Shown here piece by piece: positions 17,320-26,355 of a stretch of 64,000 nucleotides of DNA. The stretch is from the NCBI RefSeq assembly GCF_046054155.1, contig NZ_JBEQCT010000007.1:124001-188000 (forward strand), in the 5' to 3' direction. Below the pieces are notes generated by a model. That model worked only from the letters and a program-made list of their open reading frames with translations, did no database searches and was not told the DNA's origin. How positions within the stretch are numbered: position 1 is the first letter of the stretch; each line of letters begins with the position of its first letter. Made by a program: the position numbers and the translations under genes. Source of the stretch: Celerinatantimonas yamalensis (GTDB lineage: Bacteria > Pseudomonadota > Gammaproteobacteria > Enterobacterales > Celerinatantimonadaceae).

Positions 17320-18129
17320 CTATTCATCCCATTTGGGCGCAAAATCGGGGTTAGCGATGCGCTCAGCGCGATCGAGCTGAACGATTTGCGCCATCTCTAC
17401 ATCGCTCAGTTGGCAATTAGCGGCAGCAAGATTCGCGGCTAAATGGGCCGGTTTGGTTGAAGATGGAATCGTCACTAAGCCTTGGCGCAACTGCCAAGCA
17501 ATGGCCACTGATGCTGGCGTTGTCTGGTGGGCCTTGGCGATGGCCTGCAAACACTCATCCTCCATCACTTTCCCCACGGCCAGCGGCATATAGCCCGTCA
17601 CGGTTAGGCCATGCTGCTGACAATATTCAACCAGTCGCCGGTTTTGCAAAAATGGGTGGACTTCGATTTGGTTGGTGAGCAGGCTACCCGCACCTAAAAT
17701 GGCGATCGCTTGATCCACTTGTGCGATAGTAAAGTTGGACACGCCAATATGGCGAGTTAAGCCTTGCTGTTTAGCCTTAGCAAGCTCACTTAAGTAATCA
17801 CTCATTGCCACTTTGCCCGACTCATCGGGCCAGTGCACCAGCAATAGATCAACTTGCTCTACTTGCAACTTAGTAAGGCTCTCACGCACACTGTCAATAA
17901 AGCGCGCTGGGGCGAAATTATCCATCCAAACTTTAGTGGTTAAAAAGATATCATCGCGCGCCACAGAACTGTCTGCAATCGCTTGACCAACCTGCTCTTC
18001 GTTTTTGTAGATTTGCGCTGTATCGATATGCCGAAAACCCGCTGCCAAAGCTGCTTTAACCGAGTTATACGCATCATCGCCTTTCAGGCGAAAGGTCCCT
18101 GCGCCAAGTGCCGGAATACTATTTATCAT
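17320..18129 (-). CDS. dkgB: 2,5-diketo-D-gluconate reductase B (aldo/keto reductase)
   Basis: 269 residues, a complete NADPH-dependent aldo/keto reductase with the full catalytic tetrad: Asp and Tyr in HIDTAQIYKNEEQVG, Lys in TTKVW, His in LLVHWP. It lines up along its length with E. coli DkgB (ALGAGTFRLKGDD, QGLTRHIGVSNFTI, TPASVAIAWQLRQG, IPSSTKPAHLAANL). DkgB reduces 2,5-diketogluconate and also methylglyoxal and other aldehydes. The start is set at the third clustered ATG (18129), 5 bases after GGGAG; 18141 and 18132 are alternatives. It is monocistronic. Confidence 0.92.
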   Translation of the reverse strand: MINSIPALGAGTFRLKGDDAYNSVKAALAAGFRHIDTAQIYKNEEQVGQAIADSSVARDDIFLTTKVWMDNFAPARFIDSVRESLTKLQVEQVDLLLVHWPDESGKVAMSDYLSELAKAKQQGLTRHIGVSNFTIAQVDQAIAILGAGSLLTNQIEVHPFLQNRRLVEYCQQHGLTVTGYMPLAVGKVMEDECLQAIAKAHQTTPASVAIAWQLRQGLVTIPSSTKPAHLAANLAAANCQLSDVEMAQIVQLDRAERIANPDFAPKWDE

Positions 18130-18916
18130 CATCGCTCCCATAAATTGGTGAGTATGAATGGTAACGTGCCAGCTATCTTAGCTCATACGATTAGCTGAAC
18201 CACGTCGATGTATGAACAGAGTAAGGCCTTGTAGGGAGATAAAGCAAGCACAGTGCATCAAGACCAAGTAGCGGGGCTGGCATTCAGATGGCCTAAGTCA
18301 TTTATTCAGATACGATTGGACGAAGAATAAAAAATAACAGGTTTCCCGCATTCCAGTCTTGCCAATACAATTTAAACAATAGCACTGAGGATCACACCAA
18401 CTCATTGTATCAGCTAAGTTTATTAGCACTCATTAAGTAACTATATTCTTTTTATGATTAAAACTAGAATCTCTTAAGACATGACAAACAATGACAGATA
18501 AATTTAGATACTCAAGTCAGTCCTTTAAAATCAAGTAGTTACTATTAGATTAAGTTGAAACCATGGTTATATTCATAAACTGTGATCTCGCTATTAATTT
18601 TTTAATCAATTTTAAACTAGATTCTAGTATCGCTATTGACTGATAGTATATGAATATAGGAATATTCAATTCAATTGTTAAAATAACTTGAATTGAAAAT
18701 TAATATTTTAATATTTGAAAAATAATTGATGAAACAAAAATAATAGTGAGCTCATGTTTTTCGCTCCATCCAATATTAAAAATGGGTGTTATAATTTATT
18801 AATAAAGAGGAATTTTTACTAACTTTTTACAGCGTAAAAAACGTTGTTAGCAATAACCTAAGTAAGTTATTTAATCTGCTGACAACATCAAACTATCATT
18901 ATAAAAGGAATAGATA
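18130..18916. other. Long AT-rich intergenic region before the stefin-like gene
   Basis: Nearly 790 bases with no coding frame I can support. The last 130 bases contain a TATAAT at 18790-18795 (preceded by GGGTGT), and then a leader with an imperfect hairpin formed by GTTGTTAGCA and TGCTGACAAC (about 18843-18887). This points to a promoter and structured leader for the next gene. The -35 is not clear. Confidence 0.4.
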
Positions 18917-19189
18917 ATGGGTGCTCAGTTATTAGGTGGATGGTCTGTTTTCAGATCACTAGATAGTGAAGATAAAGAAGTATTTACCAAAGCGATGAAA
19001 GGATTTACAGGTGTCGACTATAGTCCCATAGCTGTAGCAACACAGGTCGTCGAAGGAACTAATTTTGCTTTTTTTTGTAATGCAAAAGGTGTTTACCCTG
19101 AAGCAACGGTTTTTCCTGCAATCATCCATATATATCGTAATTTACAAAATGAAGTGGGAATCACACACATTCAACGTTTGAATTATTGA
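18917..19189 (+). CDS. Stefin/cystatin-like protein, cytosolic
   Basis: 90 residues, preceded by AAAGGAATAGATA. The layout is that of a stefin-type cysteine-protease inhibitor: the N-terminal double Gly (LLGGWS, residues 5-10), the central QxVxG loop as QVVEGTNFAFF (43-53; animal stefins have QVVAGTNYY), and a C-terminal hydrophobic segment (FPAIIHIYRNL). There is no signal peptide, as in stefins and unlike secreted cystatins. Function as a papain-family inhibitor is inferred from motifs only. It is a single gene with a long AT-rich leader; no protease gene lies nearby. Confidence 0.72.
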   Translation: MGAQLLGGWSVFRSLDSEDKEVFTKAMKGFTGVDYSPIAVATQVVEGTNFAFFCNAKGVYPEATVFPAIIHIYRNLQNEVGITHIQRLNY

Positions 19190-19203
19190 TTACAATATAA
19201 ATA

Positions 19204-19241
19204 ATTAGGGTTGTACATCCAATAGGTTGGGCAACCCTAAT
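19204..19241 (+). terminator. Stem-loop after stefin-like gene
   Basis: ATTAGGGTTG and CAACCCTAAT form a perfect 10-bp stem 15 bases after the stop, with an 18-base loop. There is no strong T-run after it, so it may be a processing or stabilising hairpin and not a classic terminator. Confidence 0.45.
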
Positions 19242-19795
19242 AGCACGAATACTGTAGTGCATTCGGTTATGGCCCGCTATTGTGTCTATTTAAATATGGG
19301 AAATACGCTGAGGACGCGAGCTCTTTTAAGCCATGTTATTCAACATAGCACACCTCATTGAGTAACCATAAACGATCCATTATTTGATTTTTTCTAATGG
19401 TCTTAGCCGTAGCCGTTAGCCTTATAACTTATAAAGAGGGGTAATATCGAAAACTAGGGTGACATTCATCTTGAGCGATTTATGGGGGCTCGATAATAGA
19501 TCACTCCAATAGATAACTATAAAGATGGACGGCCAAGGCCACACGAACACTTTACATAAATAACATTGTTATCATCAAAAATGTGATTTGATACAACTTT
19601 TTTACCATATACTCACCTAATTTTAACATTCATCGAATAACTCACATTTTCTCTTCGGACCTATATCCATACTACCTGCCAATAGGCAGCGATTTTTACG
19701 CCCGCTGTCTTTAGCGCCTTTGATTGTTTTGATGCGCAAAGATAGGACGATTCGATCGACTCGAACTTGTCTAATAAAATTCAACGGAGAGAAAT
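19242..19795. other. Intergenic before sugar ABC operon
   Basis: About 550 bases with no convincing frame. The promoter for the sugar ABC operon is expected near its right end; the ribosome site ACGGAGAGAAAT is clear. Confidence 0.4.
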
Positions 19796-21025
19796 ATGGC
19801 ATCTACATCATCACCTAAATTGCAAAAAAAACCGAAACGCGTTGCCACCAATCGTAAACGCCGCCCAAATCGGCGCGTTCACTTCATCAGCACCTATGTT
19901 GCCCTGATTGGACTCGGTGTTGCCAGTTGTGCTCAAGCGGCGATTTCAGCGCACGATTTTACCCCTAACTTTAGCGCCATGAACCAGCTGAAAGCAATTG
20001 TTAAGAAAGGTTCAGGGAAAATTGGAGTGATCCTCCCAGAGACGACTACGTCGGCCCGTTATACCTCATTTGACCAACCCTACTTAGAGCAAGCATTTAA
20101 AGCTGCAGGGCTAACCCCCGATCAATACATGATCAGCAATGCCCAAGGCAGTGAAGCCACCCAGCTCACGCAAGCGCAATCAGATATTGCGCAAGGCGCA
20201 AGTGTGTTGTTAGTGGATCCCATTTCATCTGGCGGCGGTGCTGCCATTGAGCAATATGCCAAAGCCCATGGGGTGCCAGTCATTGATTATGACCGAATCA
20301 CACTTGGCGGCAGCCGCGCCTACTATGTGAGTTTTAACAATGTGGAAGTTGGCAAACTCATCGGTAAAGGGCTTGAACAATGTATTGCAGATTGGCAGAT
20401 CAAAAAACCACATGTGTTGGTCATGAGCGGCGCACCAACGGACAACAATGCCACCTTGTTCCACCAAGGTTATATGAGCGTATTGCAGCACAAATTCAAA
20501 TCAGGTGCTTATGTGAACGTCGGTGAACCAGCGGGCAGTTGGGACCCAGCGGTTGCGCAAACGACCTTCCAACAGCAGTTTACCGCTCACTCTGATATGA
20601 ATGCGGTCGTCACCCCGAATGATGGTAATGCCAACGCCGTGATCGCCTATCTGAAAACACTCAAAGTACCACCACACGCCTTTCCTACCACGGGCCAAGA
20701 TGCAACCTTAACGGGGATCAAAAACATTATTACTGGGTATCAATGTGGCACCGTCTACAAACCTATCTACTTAGAAGCGCAAGCGGCAGCAGCGCTAGCG
20801 ATCTACCTGCGTGCGGGAATGCAGCCCCCCGCAAGTTTAGTCAATGGCAAAACATTAGACTCGAAAACAGGTAAGTCGGTGCCTTCAGTTTTGGCTTCGC
20901 CTATTTGGGTCACCCCCCATAATGTCAAAACCACAGTGATAAAAGATGGCTTTGTTAAAGCCGCTAAACTGTGCCGTGGCGAAGGGATGGCAAAAGCGTG
21001 CCAAGACGCGCACATCAATCCATAG
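19796..21025 (+). CDS. Sugar ABC transporter substrate-binding protein (XylF/RbsB-like)
   Basis: 409 residues. A long basic N-region (KKPKRVATNRKRRPNRR) precedes the signal core (YVALIGLGVASCAQA, cut about AQA-AI). The mature part is a type I periplasmic sugar-binding fold: GKIGVILPETTTSARY, DIAQGASVLLVDPISSG, VPVIDYDRI, the ribose/xylose pattern MNAVVTPNDGNANAV and TGQDATLTGIKNII. This is closest in style to D-xylose-binding XylF. GGAGAG precedes the ATG. It is followed 7 bases later by the fused ATPase-permease, so the pair makes a complete importer. The exact sugar is not decided by sequence. Confidence 0.88.
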   Translation: MASTSSPKLQKKPKRVATNRKRRPNRRVHFISTYVALIGLGVASCAQAAISAHDFTPNFSAMNQLKAIVKKGSGKIGVILPETTTSARYTSFDQPYLEQAFKAAGLTPDQYMISNAQGSEATQLTQAQSDIAQGASVLLVDPISSGGGAAIEQYAKAHGVPVIDYDRITLGGSRAYYVSFNNVEVGKLIGKGLEQCIADWQIKKPHVLVMSGAPTDNNATLFHQGYMSVLQHKFKSGAYVNVGEPAGSWDPAVAQTTFQQQFTAHSDMNAVVTPNDGNANAVIAYLKTLKVPPHAFPTTGQDATLTGIKNIITGYQCGTVYKPIYLEAQAAAALAIYLRAGMQPPASLVNGKTLDSKTGKSVPSVLASPIWVTPHNVKTTVIKDGFVKAAKLCRGEGMAKACQDAHINP

Positions 21026-21032
21026 GAGTCTT

Positions 21033-23105
21033 ATGCAAAACACAACACAACACCTTAGCGATCCTCCGTTATTACAGATCCGAGGGCTAGAAAAGCACTT
21101 TGGCGCTGTGCAGGCATTAAGCGGCGTTGATTTAGATGTACCACTAGGGCAGGTCACTGCCCTAGTGGGGGACAATGGTGCCGGTAAATCGGTGTTGGTG
21201 AAATCCATAGCGGGCATCCACGAAGCCGATGGCGGTGAAATCCGTTGGCAAGGTGAACCCGTGCGAATCCGCTCTCCGCGTGACTCCGCGCAGCTCGGCA
21301 TTGAGGTGGTCTATCAAGATCTGGCACTCTGTGACAACTTAGACGTTGTGCAGAACATGTTCCTTGGTCGTGAGCGCCTAAGTGGGCAACTGCTCAATGA
21401 AGATGCAATGGAACGTGAGGCCGCCGAGACGCTATCGAGCCTGCGAGTCACCACGCTTCGCTCGATTCGCCAACCTGTCGCTTCGCTCTCTGGTGGGCAG
21501 CGCCAATCCATCGCGGTAGCTAAAGCAGTGATGTGGAACTCTAAATTGGTGATCTTAGATGAACCCACTGCAGCGCTGGGTGTGGCACAGACCGGACAAG
21601 TCCTTGAACTGGTGCGCCGTTTGGCCGACCAAGGACTAGCCGTACTGATGATCTCACATAATCTCAATGATGTGTTTGCAGTGGCTGATCGCATTGCGGT
21701 ACTGCGCTTAGGACAAATGGTCGGTGAAGGCCCAACCACAAGCTTTGACACGCAGCGAGTGGTGGAGCTGATGACAACCGGTAAAAGCGATCATCTCGTT
21801 ACGGCGGATGCAACCGCACCCGCGGCACCATCGATTGCGGTTGAAAACGCCAAACAACAGGCCAGTCAAGCTCACTCGTCTGCGGTGATCACAAGCAGTG
21901 AAGTGGAAACCTTAGGCAGCTACCTCAAGGCGGTATGGGCGAAAATTCTAGCCGGTCAAAGTGGCGTATTACCCGTGCTGTTGGGGATGATCCTCATTGC
22001 CACTATCTTCCAAACTCAGAATGATAAGTTCCTCTCCTCTGGCAATTTAGTGAATTTATTGGTTCAAGGAGCGGTATTTATGCTGATTGGGATGGGCGAG
22101 GTGTTCATCTTAATTTTAGGGGAAATTGACTTATCACTGGGGTTTGTCGCAGGGATCGGTGCAACTGTCGCCACAGTGTTGGTGCAGCCCTCCGTTGGCT
22201 GGAGTTGGCCAACGGCAGTGATTGCGGCGCTATGTGTCAGCGGCGCTTTAGGAGCACTGCAAGGGTTTTTGATCACCCGCTTAAAACTACCTTCGTTTGT
22301 GGTGACGCTCTCGGGATTGCTCGGTTTCCAAGGATTGATGATCCAGCTCCTTGGCACCGGTGGAACGATTCCTATCAACAGTGAAGTAATCAATAACTTT
22401 GCGAATGGCACCCTCACCCCAATGATTGGCTGGGTAGTTACTATCGCGGTCCTACTTGGCTTTAGTCTGTTTACCCTGCGCCGTGATGGGTTGCGCCGCG
22501 CCAGCGGCTTAGTCGCCCCGCCGATTGGACTCTCTTGGCTCAAGATCGCTGCGGCCATATTGGCTGGGCTGGTTTTAATGCTGATCTCTAACGCTAATCG
22601 CGGCATTGTACGTTTCCCAATCAATGGGATGCCGTGGGTCATCCCCATCGTTTTTGTGGTGTTATGCGCTTGGGCAGTTTTGCTTGGCAAATTGCGGTTT
22701 GGCCGCTATTTATACGCCATTGGAGGTAATGCGGAGGCAGCACGCAGAGCAGGCATTAATCTGGCGAAAATAAGATTGATGGCGTTTACTCTGGCCGCGG
22801 TCACTGCCGGTATTGGCGGCATTATCTACGCTTCGCGCTTGCGTTCAATTTCAACTAGCTTTGATGGCGGCACCATTGTCTTGTATGTAGTGGCAACCGC
22901 CGTCATCGGTGGCACGAGCCTGTTTGGCGGGCGCGGCCATCCATTACATGCGGTATTAGGGGGTATAGTGATTGCCGCAATTGTCAACGGCATGGCGCTG
23001 CTGGGTCTGCCAGCTGCTGTTCAGTTGATGGCGACAGCCGTGGTATTGCTAGCCGCTATTACGGTGGATGTGGTGGTGCGCCGACGCGGTGAAACGACTC
23101 GTTAA
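21033..23105 (+). CDS. Sugar ABC transporter, fused ATPase and permease
   Basis: 690 residues. Residues 10-250 are one ABC ATPase: Walker A GDNGAGKSVLVK, Q-loop VVYQDLAL, signature LSGGQRQSIAVAKA, Walker B LVILDEPTAALG, switch His in LMISHNL. After a linker (about 255-300), residues 310-685 are a RbsC/XylH-type permease with about ten helices (GEVFILILGEIDLSLGFVAG, IGGNAEAARRAGINLAKIRL, AVIGGTSLFGGRGH). XylG normally has two ATPase domains and is separate from XylH; here a single domain is fused to the permease. The start is ATG 21033 (AGGAG upstream); longer frames reading back into the upstream gene are not real. Confidence 0.92.
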   Translation: MQNTTQHLSDPPLLQIRGLEKHFGAVQALSGVDLDVPLGQVTALVGDNGAGKSVLVKSIAGIHEADGGEIRWQGEPVRIRSPRDSAQLGIEVVYQDLALCDNLDVVQNMFLGRERLSGQLLNEDAMEREAAETLSSLRVTTLRSIRQPVASLSGGQRQSIAVAKAVMWNSKLVILDEPTAALGVAQTGQVLELVRRLADQGLAVLMISHNLNDVFAVADRIAVLRLGQMVGEGPTTSFDTQRVVELMTTGKSDHLVTADATAPAAPSIAVENAKQQASQAHSSAVITSSEVETLGSYLKAVWAKILAGQSGVLPVLLGMILIATIFQTQNDKFLSSGNLVNLLVQGAVFMLIGMGEVFILILGEIDLSLGFVAGIGATVATVLVQPSVGWSWPTAVIAALCVSGALGALQGFLITRLKLPSFVVTLSGLLGFQGLMIQLLGTGGTIPINSEVINNFANGTLTPMIGWVVTIAVLLGFSLFTLRRDGLRRASGLVAPPIGLSWLKIAAAILAGLVLMLISNANRGIVRFPINGMPWVIPIVFVVLCAWAVLLGKLRFGRYLYAIGGNAEAARRAGINLAKIRLMAFTLAAVTAGIGGIIYASRLRSISTSFDGGTIVLYVVATAVIGGTSLFGGRGHPLHAVLGGIVIAAIVNGMALLGLPAAVQLMATAVVLLAAITVDVVVRRRGETTR

Positions 23106-23129
23106 AAACTGCAACCGTGCTACATCAGT

Positions 23130-23153
23130 CGGGTCGCAACACCGTGCGACCCG
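23130..23153 (+). terminator. Stem-loop after the sugar ABC operon
   Basis: CGGGTCGCA and TGCGACCCG form a perfect 9-bp GC-rich stem with a six-base loop, 25 bases after the stop. No T-run follows, so termination strength is uncertain. Confidence 0.5.
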
Positions 23154-23560
23154 TAAATCCTCACAGCAAACGGCTATCAAATGACAATCGCTGCATTTGC
23201 ATAGCCATTCCCATAACACCCTCGCGCCATACCACATTGTCACCTCTCTTTACATCCTTTTGGCACAAGGTGCGATGTTTCCTTTTCGGCGTTTGCCGAA
23301 CAGCCCATTCATTCTACTTAGATTAGACAACCGGCTAAAACTGAAATACCCGCTTCGCCAGCCGTAGCTGCAACACGTTAACACGTTGGCCAAATCCGGC
23401 GGGGAAAGCCAGATAATTTTGCGAATCCTACTCGAGTTCCATAGGCCTTGTCATAGCGAGACAATTCACATAAAAACGATAACAATGATTCACCTCTATC
23501 ATTTGTTCTAATTTTAATTAAAACTACTTAGAGGATACAAAACGACCTAATGAGACAGTG
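23154..23560. other. Intergenic between ABC operon and oxidoreductase
   Basis: No gene seen. Around 23482-23508 a near dyad (AACAATGAT ... ATCATTTGTT) stands in the promoter area of the following Gfo/Idh gene and could be an operator; this is weak. Confidence 0.3.
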
Positions 23561-24571
23561 ATGAATCATACCAAGCAAAACGTGAATTGGGGGATCGCAG
23601 GGTTAGGCCACATTGCTAGACGCTTTGCAACAGCGCTAACCAACTCTCGCGAACAAGTAACATTATACGCAGTCGCCGCCCGAGATCTTGCTCGAGCAAA
23701 TGTCTTTGGTGAGGAATTTGATTGCGACTGTCGCTATGGCTGCTATGAAGAGATGGCGCAGGACCCTCATGTTGATGCCGTTTACATTTCAACCATTCAT
23801 CCGTATCACCGACCTTTAGCCGAACTATTCTTGCGTCACAAAAAACATGTATTAGTGGAAAAGCCAGCGTTTACGAATCTTTCTGATTGGCTCGCCATGA
23901 GAGCACTTGCCAAACAAAATGATGTGCTATTACTGGAGGCCATGAAAACCGTTACATTTCCAGCCTATAGGGAACTCAAAGCTTATTTAGTGACCCACCA
24001 GCTGCAACTGACTTCGATTGAAGCTTGTTTTGGCAATCAACATGTCTACCAACCTGATCTACCTTTATTTAACGCCGCGTTATCAGGGGGAGCCACACTA
24101 GATGTGGGGGTATATGGGCTTTGGTTATATTGCGATTTGTGTAAAACACTCGCCGTTGAGGTCGAAAAGCCTGCAGTTAATATGGCCTGTTTATTTGCTA
24201 ACGCACATATTGATACAGATGCTTATTTTACTTTTTCAGGAAAAATCCATGGCAAAATATCCGCTTCAATTGCCCAGAACCAGCCCCGTTCAGCAATATT
24301 ACGTGGCGATCAATTACTCATTACGATTCAAGATAAGTGGTGGAATCCCTATGTGATCGACATTGAATATAAGGGGAGTAAATTGACTATCGAATCGTCA
24401 GTTGAGGGAAATGGGTTTGAATTTGAAATTGACCATTTTTCGCAATTGATATTAGCAGGAAAAAAGGACTCGCCTATTTTATTACCAGATATTACCGCTC
24501 AAGTTCTTAGTATTATGGAACGTAGTTTAACCGAAACCGGATATAGCCACCTTACATTGAATAGGCGTTGA
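23561..24571 (+). CDS. Gfo/Idh/MocA-family NAD(P)-dependent oxidoreductase
   Basis: 336 residues. N-terminal Rossmann fold: WGIAGLGHIARRFA (GxGxxA variant), then AVAARDLARANVFGEEF, and the signature VLVEKPAFTNLSDW with the catalytic-region EKP. The C-terminal domain has GGATLDVGVYGLWL, the dihydrodiol-dehydrogenase-like arrangement. The substrate is probably a sugar, polyol or dihydrodiol. ATG 23561 is preferred to the GTG one codon earlier. It could be the catabolic partner of the upstream sugar importer, but about 450 bases separate them. Confidence 0.88.
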   Translation: MNHTKQNVNWGIAGLGHIARRFATALTNSREQVTLYAVAARDLARANVFGEEFDCDCRYGCYEEMAQDPHVDAVYISTIHPYHRPLAELFLRHKKHVLVEKPAFTNLSDWLAMRALAKQNDVLLLEAMKTVTFPAYRELKAYLVTHQLQLTSIEACFGNQHVYQPDLPLFNAALSGGATLDVGVYGLWLYCDLCKTLAVEVEKPAVNMACLFANAHIDTDAYFTFSGKIHGKISASIAQNQPRSAILRGDQLLITIQDKWWNPYVIDIEYKGSKLTIESSVEGNGFEFEIDHFSQLILAGKKDSPILLPDITAQVLSIMERSLTETGYSHLTLNRR

Positions 24572-25049
24572 AATATTAATGGGCAATTTGAATTATGCAC
24601 ATCATCGGGGCAATGACATTGCGCCATTATGAAGCTATTTTTTAGCTAAAGGAAATAACTACAGACCAATAATCGTTGGTTAAATAACACGAATGACACC
24701 CAAATCACACTCGCATGATCTATATCTTTTATCAGCTAAAATGGAAGAAACGTCAAGCTCCCAGTTGCAGAAGTATACTCCTATATATTGCGATGCAATC
24801 GTTTGCGCAAACACCCCACATTTTGAACCTCCCATCGCAGATAGTTCGATGCCGATCATATTAGTTTCTCATTTTTTATAAGAAAATAACTTATTTATTA
24901 ATAATAATTAAAAAGATAGTTAGGTTGCGTGGGCACATATCCGGAACGTGTCAACCTGTTTTGCACCAACTAGCTGCTCATTAAATTGCATTTTGTATGA
25001 CCCTAAAGCGTGGTGATTTTTTAAATGGCATAGTGAAGGTTATAATCAT
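24572..25049. other. Intergenic before IS5 remnant
   Basis: About 480 bases. A 62-codon frame at 24693 has no homology I recognise and no ribosome site, so I do not call it. The sequence drifts into the left part of an IS5-type element near 25050. Confidence 0.35.
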
Positions 25050-25895
25050 TTCGCCAAAAACAAACCACAACCGAGTTCACCATACCGAGAACAATGCTAA
25101 CTGATAAGCGGTGGGGAAAGCGACTTCAAATAATGAAGAACACGGGCCGCATAGACAATAAACTTGAACTCCGGATGACCTTTGAAGGCATCCTTTACAG
25201 ATTGCGGACAGGTATTCCCTGGCATGAGCTACCCGCAGAGTTTGGTGACTGGAGTTCTGTATATCGCCGTTTTAACGTATGGTCTAAAAAAGGCCTTCTA
25301 AGTATATATTCAATGAGTGAGCAAAGTTTTCTGATGGCAATTGGGTATTTACTAATGGGTCGATAGTCAAAGCTCACCAACATAGTACGGGGGCAGCGAC
25401 ACCAGATAGTGAATACATAGGAAAGAGCCATGGTGGTCACTCAACTAATGATCCATTTGGTCGTTGATAGTGGTGGTTTGACCATCTATTTTGAGTTATC
25501 TGAAGGTCAAAGAAACGACATTGCTTGCGCGATAGCTTAGTCGACCATCTGAAAGAGATAAATGTGTTCGTCGCTGATAAGGGGTATGACAGCGAAGCTC
25601 TGAGGACATATGTTGATTCAAAGGGTGGTAACACAGTCATACCTAAGAGAAATGATGGTCAGGATATAGATAAGGACAGCGCAGATTGGTGCCTGTATAA
25701 GTACCGACATTTAGTTGAGAATACTTTCGCAAGGATTAAACACTTTCGTGCTATATCAACGAGATACGATAAATTAGCAAGAAACTACGCCCGTATGGTG
25801 TCACTGGCATGTTCTGTGATGTGGCTACCGTCGCATTGCTGAATAAAATTTGTACAGCAACGATCAACAGCCCTTAGGCAAGGTCGGGAAGCTCG
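25050..25895 (+). mobile_element. IS5-family element, broken transposase
   Basis: The transposase is split into two frames. The first (25094-25366) has the IS5 N-terminus LTDKRWGKRL, FEGILYRLRTGIPWHELPAEFG and VYRRFNVWSKKGL. The second (25525-25842) has the DDE core VFVADKGYDSEALR, then WCLYKYRHLVENTFARIKHFRAI with the catalytic Glu. Between them the frame shifts at least twice around 25366-25520, losing the first Asp context. The right end reads TGCTGAATAAAATTTGTACA and ends near CAACAGCCCTT; the matching left end was not found. It is inactive. Confidence 0.85.
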
Positions 25896-25904
25896 CTCGA
25901 TTTT

Positions 25905-26255
25905 TTAATCCGATGAATAACGATATTTAGCCGCTTGAATTTCTTCTCTGTGCTCATCAGCCCATTTTAAAATTGCCTGTAAATGCGGTTCTAAAGAGCG
26001 GCCAAGGGGAGAAATCTCATAGATAACAGCGACAGGTGAAAGACTCACCACCGTACGCGATATAAATCCGCTGGCTTCAAGCCGCCGCAGGCATTGTGTC
26101 AGCGCCTTCTGTGTTACATCAGGCAGGGCGCGCCTTAAGGCATTGAATCTCATCGGTTCATTGCAAAGTTCATTTAGGACCAGAAGTGTCCATTTGCTGG
26201 TAAGTTCTTCGAGAACAACGCGACTGTGTTCCAGTTTTTGTGGTGATGATGACAT
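25905..26255 (-). CDS. HxlR-family transcriptional regulator
   Basis: 116 residues of the HxlR winged-helix family: LEELTSKWTLLVLNEL, MRFNALRRALPDVTQKALTQCLRRLEASGFISR, YEISPLGRSLEPHLQAI. It lacks the N-terminal CPV cysteine of many HxlR members. It is divergent from an NmrA-type oxidoreductase with 100 bases between, so regulation of that gene is likely. Such pairs often respond to aldehydes, quinones or thiol stress. Confidence 0.9.
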   Translation of the reverse strand: MSSSPQKLEHSRVVLEELTSKWTLLVLNELCNEPMRFNALRRALPDVTQKALTQCLRRLEASGFISRTVVSLSPVAVIYEISPLGRSLEPHLQAILKWADEHREEIQAAKYRYSSD

Positions 26256-26270
26256 CGCTAAGGATACTCC

Positions 26271-26340
26271 AAGTTACCAGGTAGCATCCAGGTACCTAGT
26301 TGCATTCAGATATAAATAGTATACTACTAGTGTCTCACAT
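26271..26340. promoter_or_regulatory. HxlR/NmrA divergent control region
   Basis: CCAGGTA occurs twice (26277 and 26288), one helical turn apart, and the second overlaps the perfect palindrome AGGTACCT at 26290-26297. Downstream, TTGCAT and TATACT are a plausible promoter for the NmrA gene. The dyads are the likely HxlR operator. Confidence 0.4.
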
Positions 26341-26355
26341 AACAAGGAGACACCT

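Noticed and set aside
20946..21032. N-terminal extension of the fused ABC protein into the binding-protein gene
   Set aside because: ATG 21033 has AGGAG at the right distance, and the extension overlaps another gene in a different frame.
24693..24881. 62-codon frame after the Gfo/Idh gene
   Set aside because: No ribosome site or similarity; composition looks non-coding.
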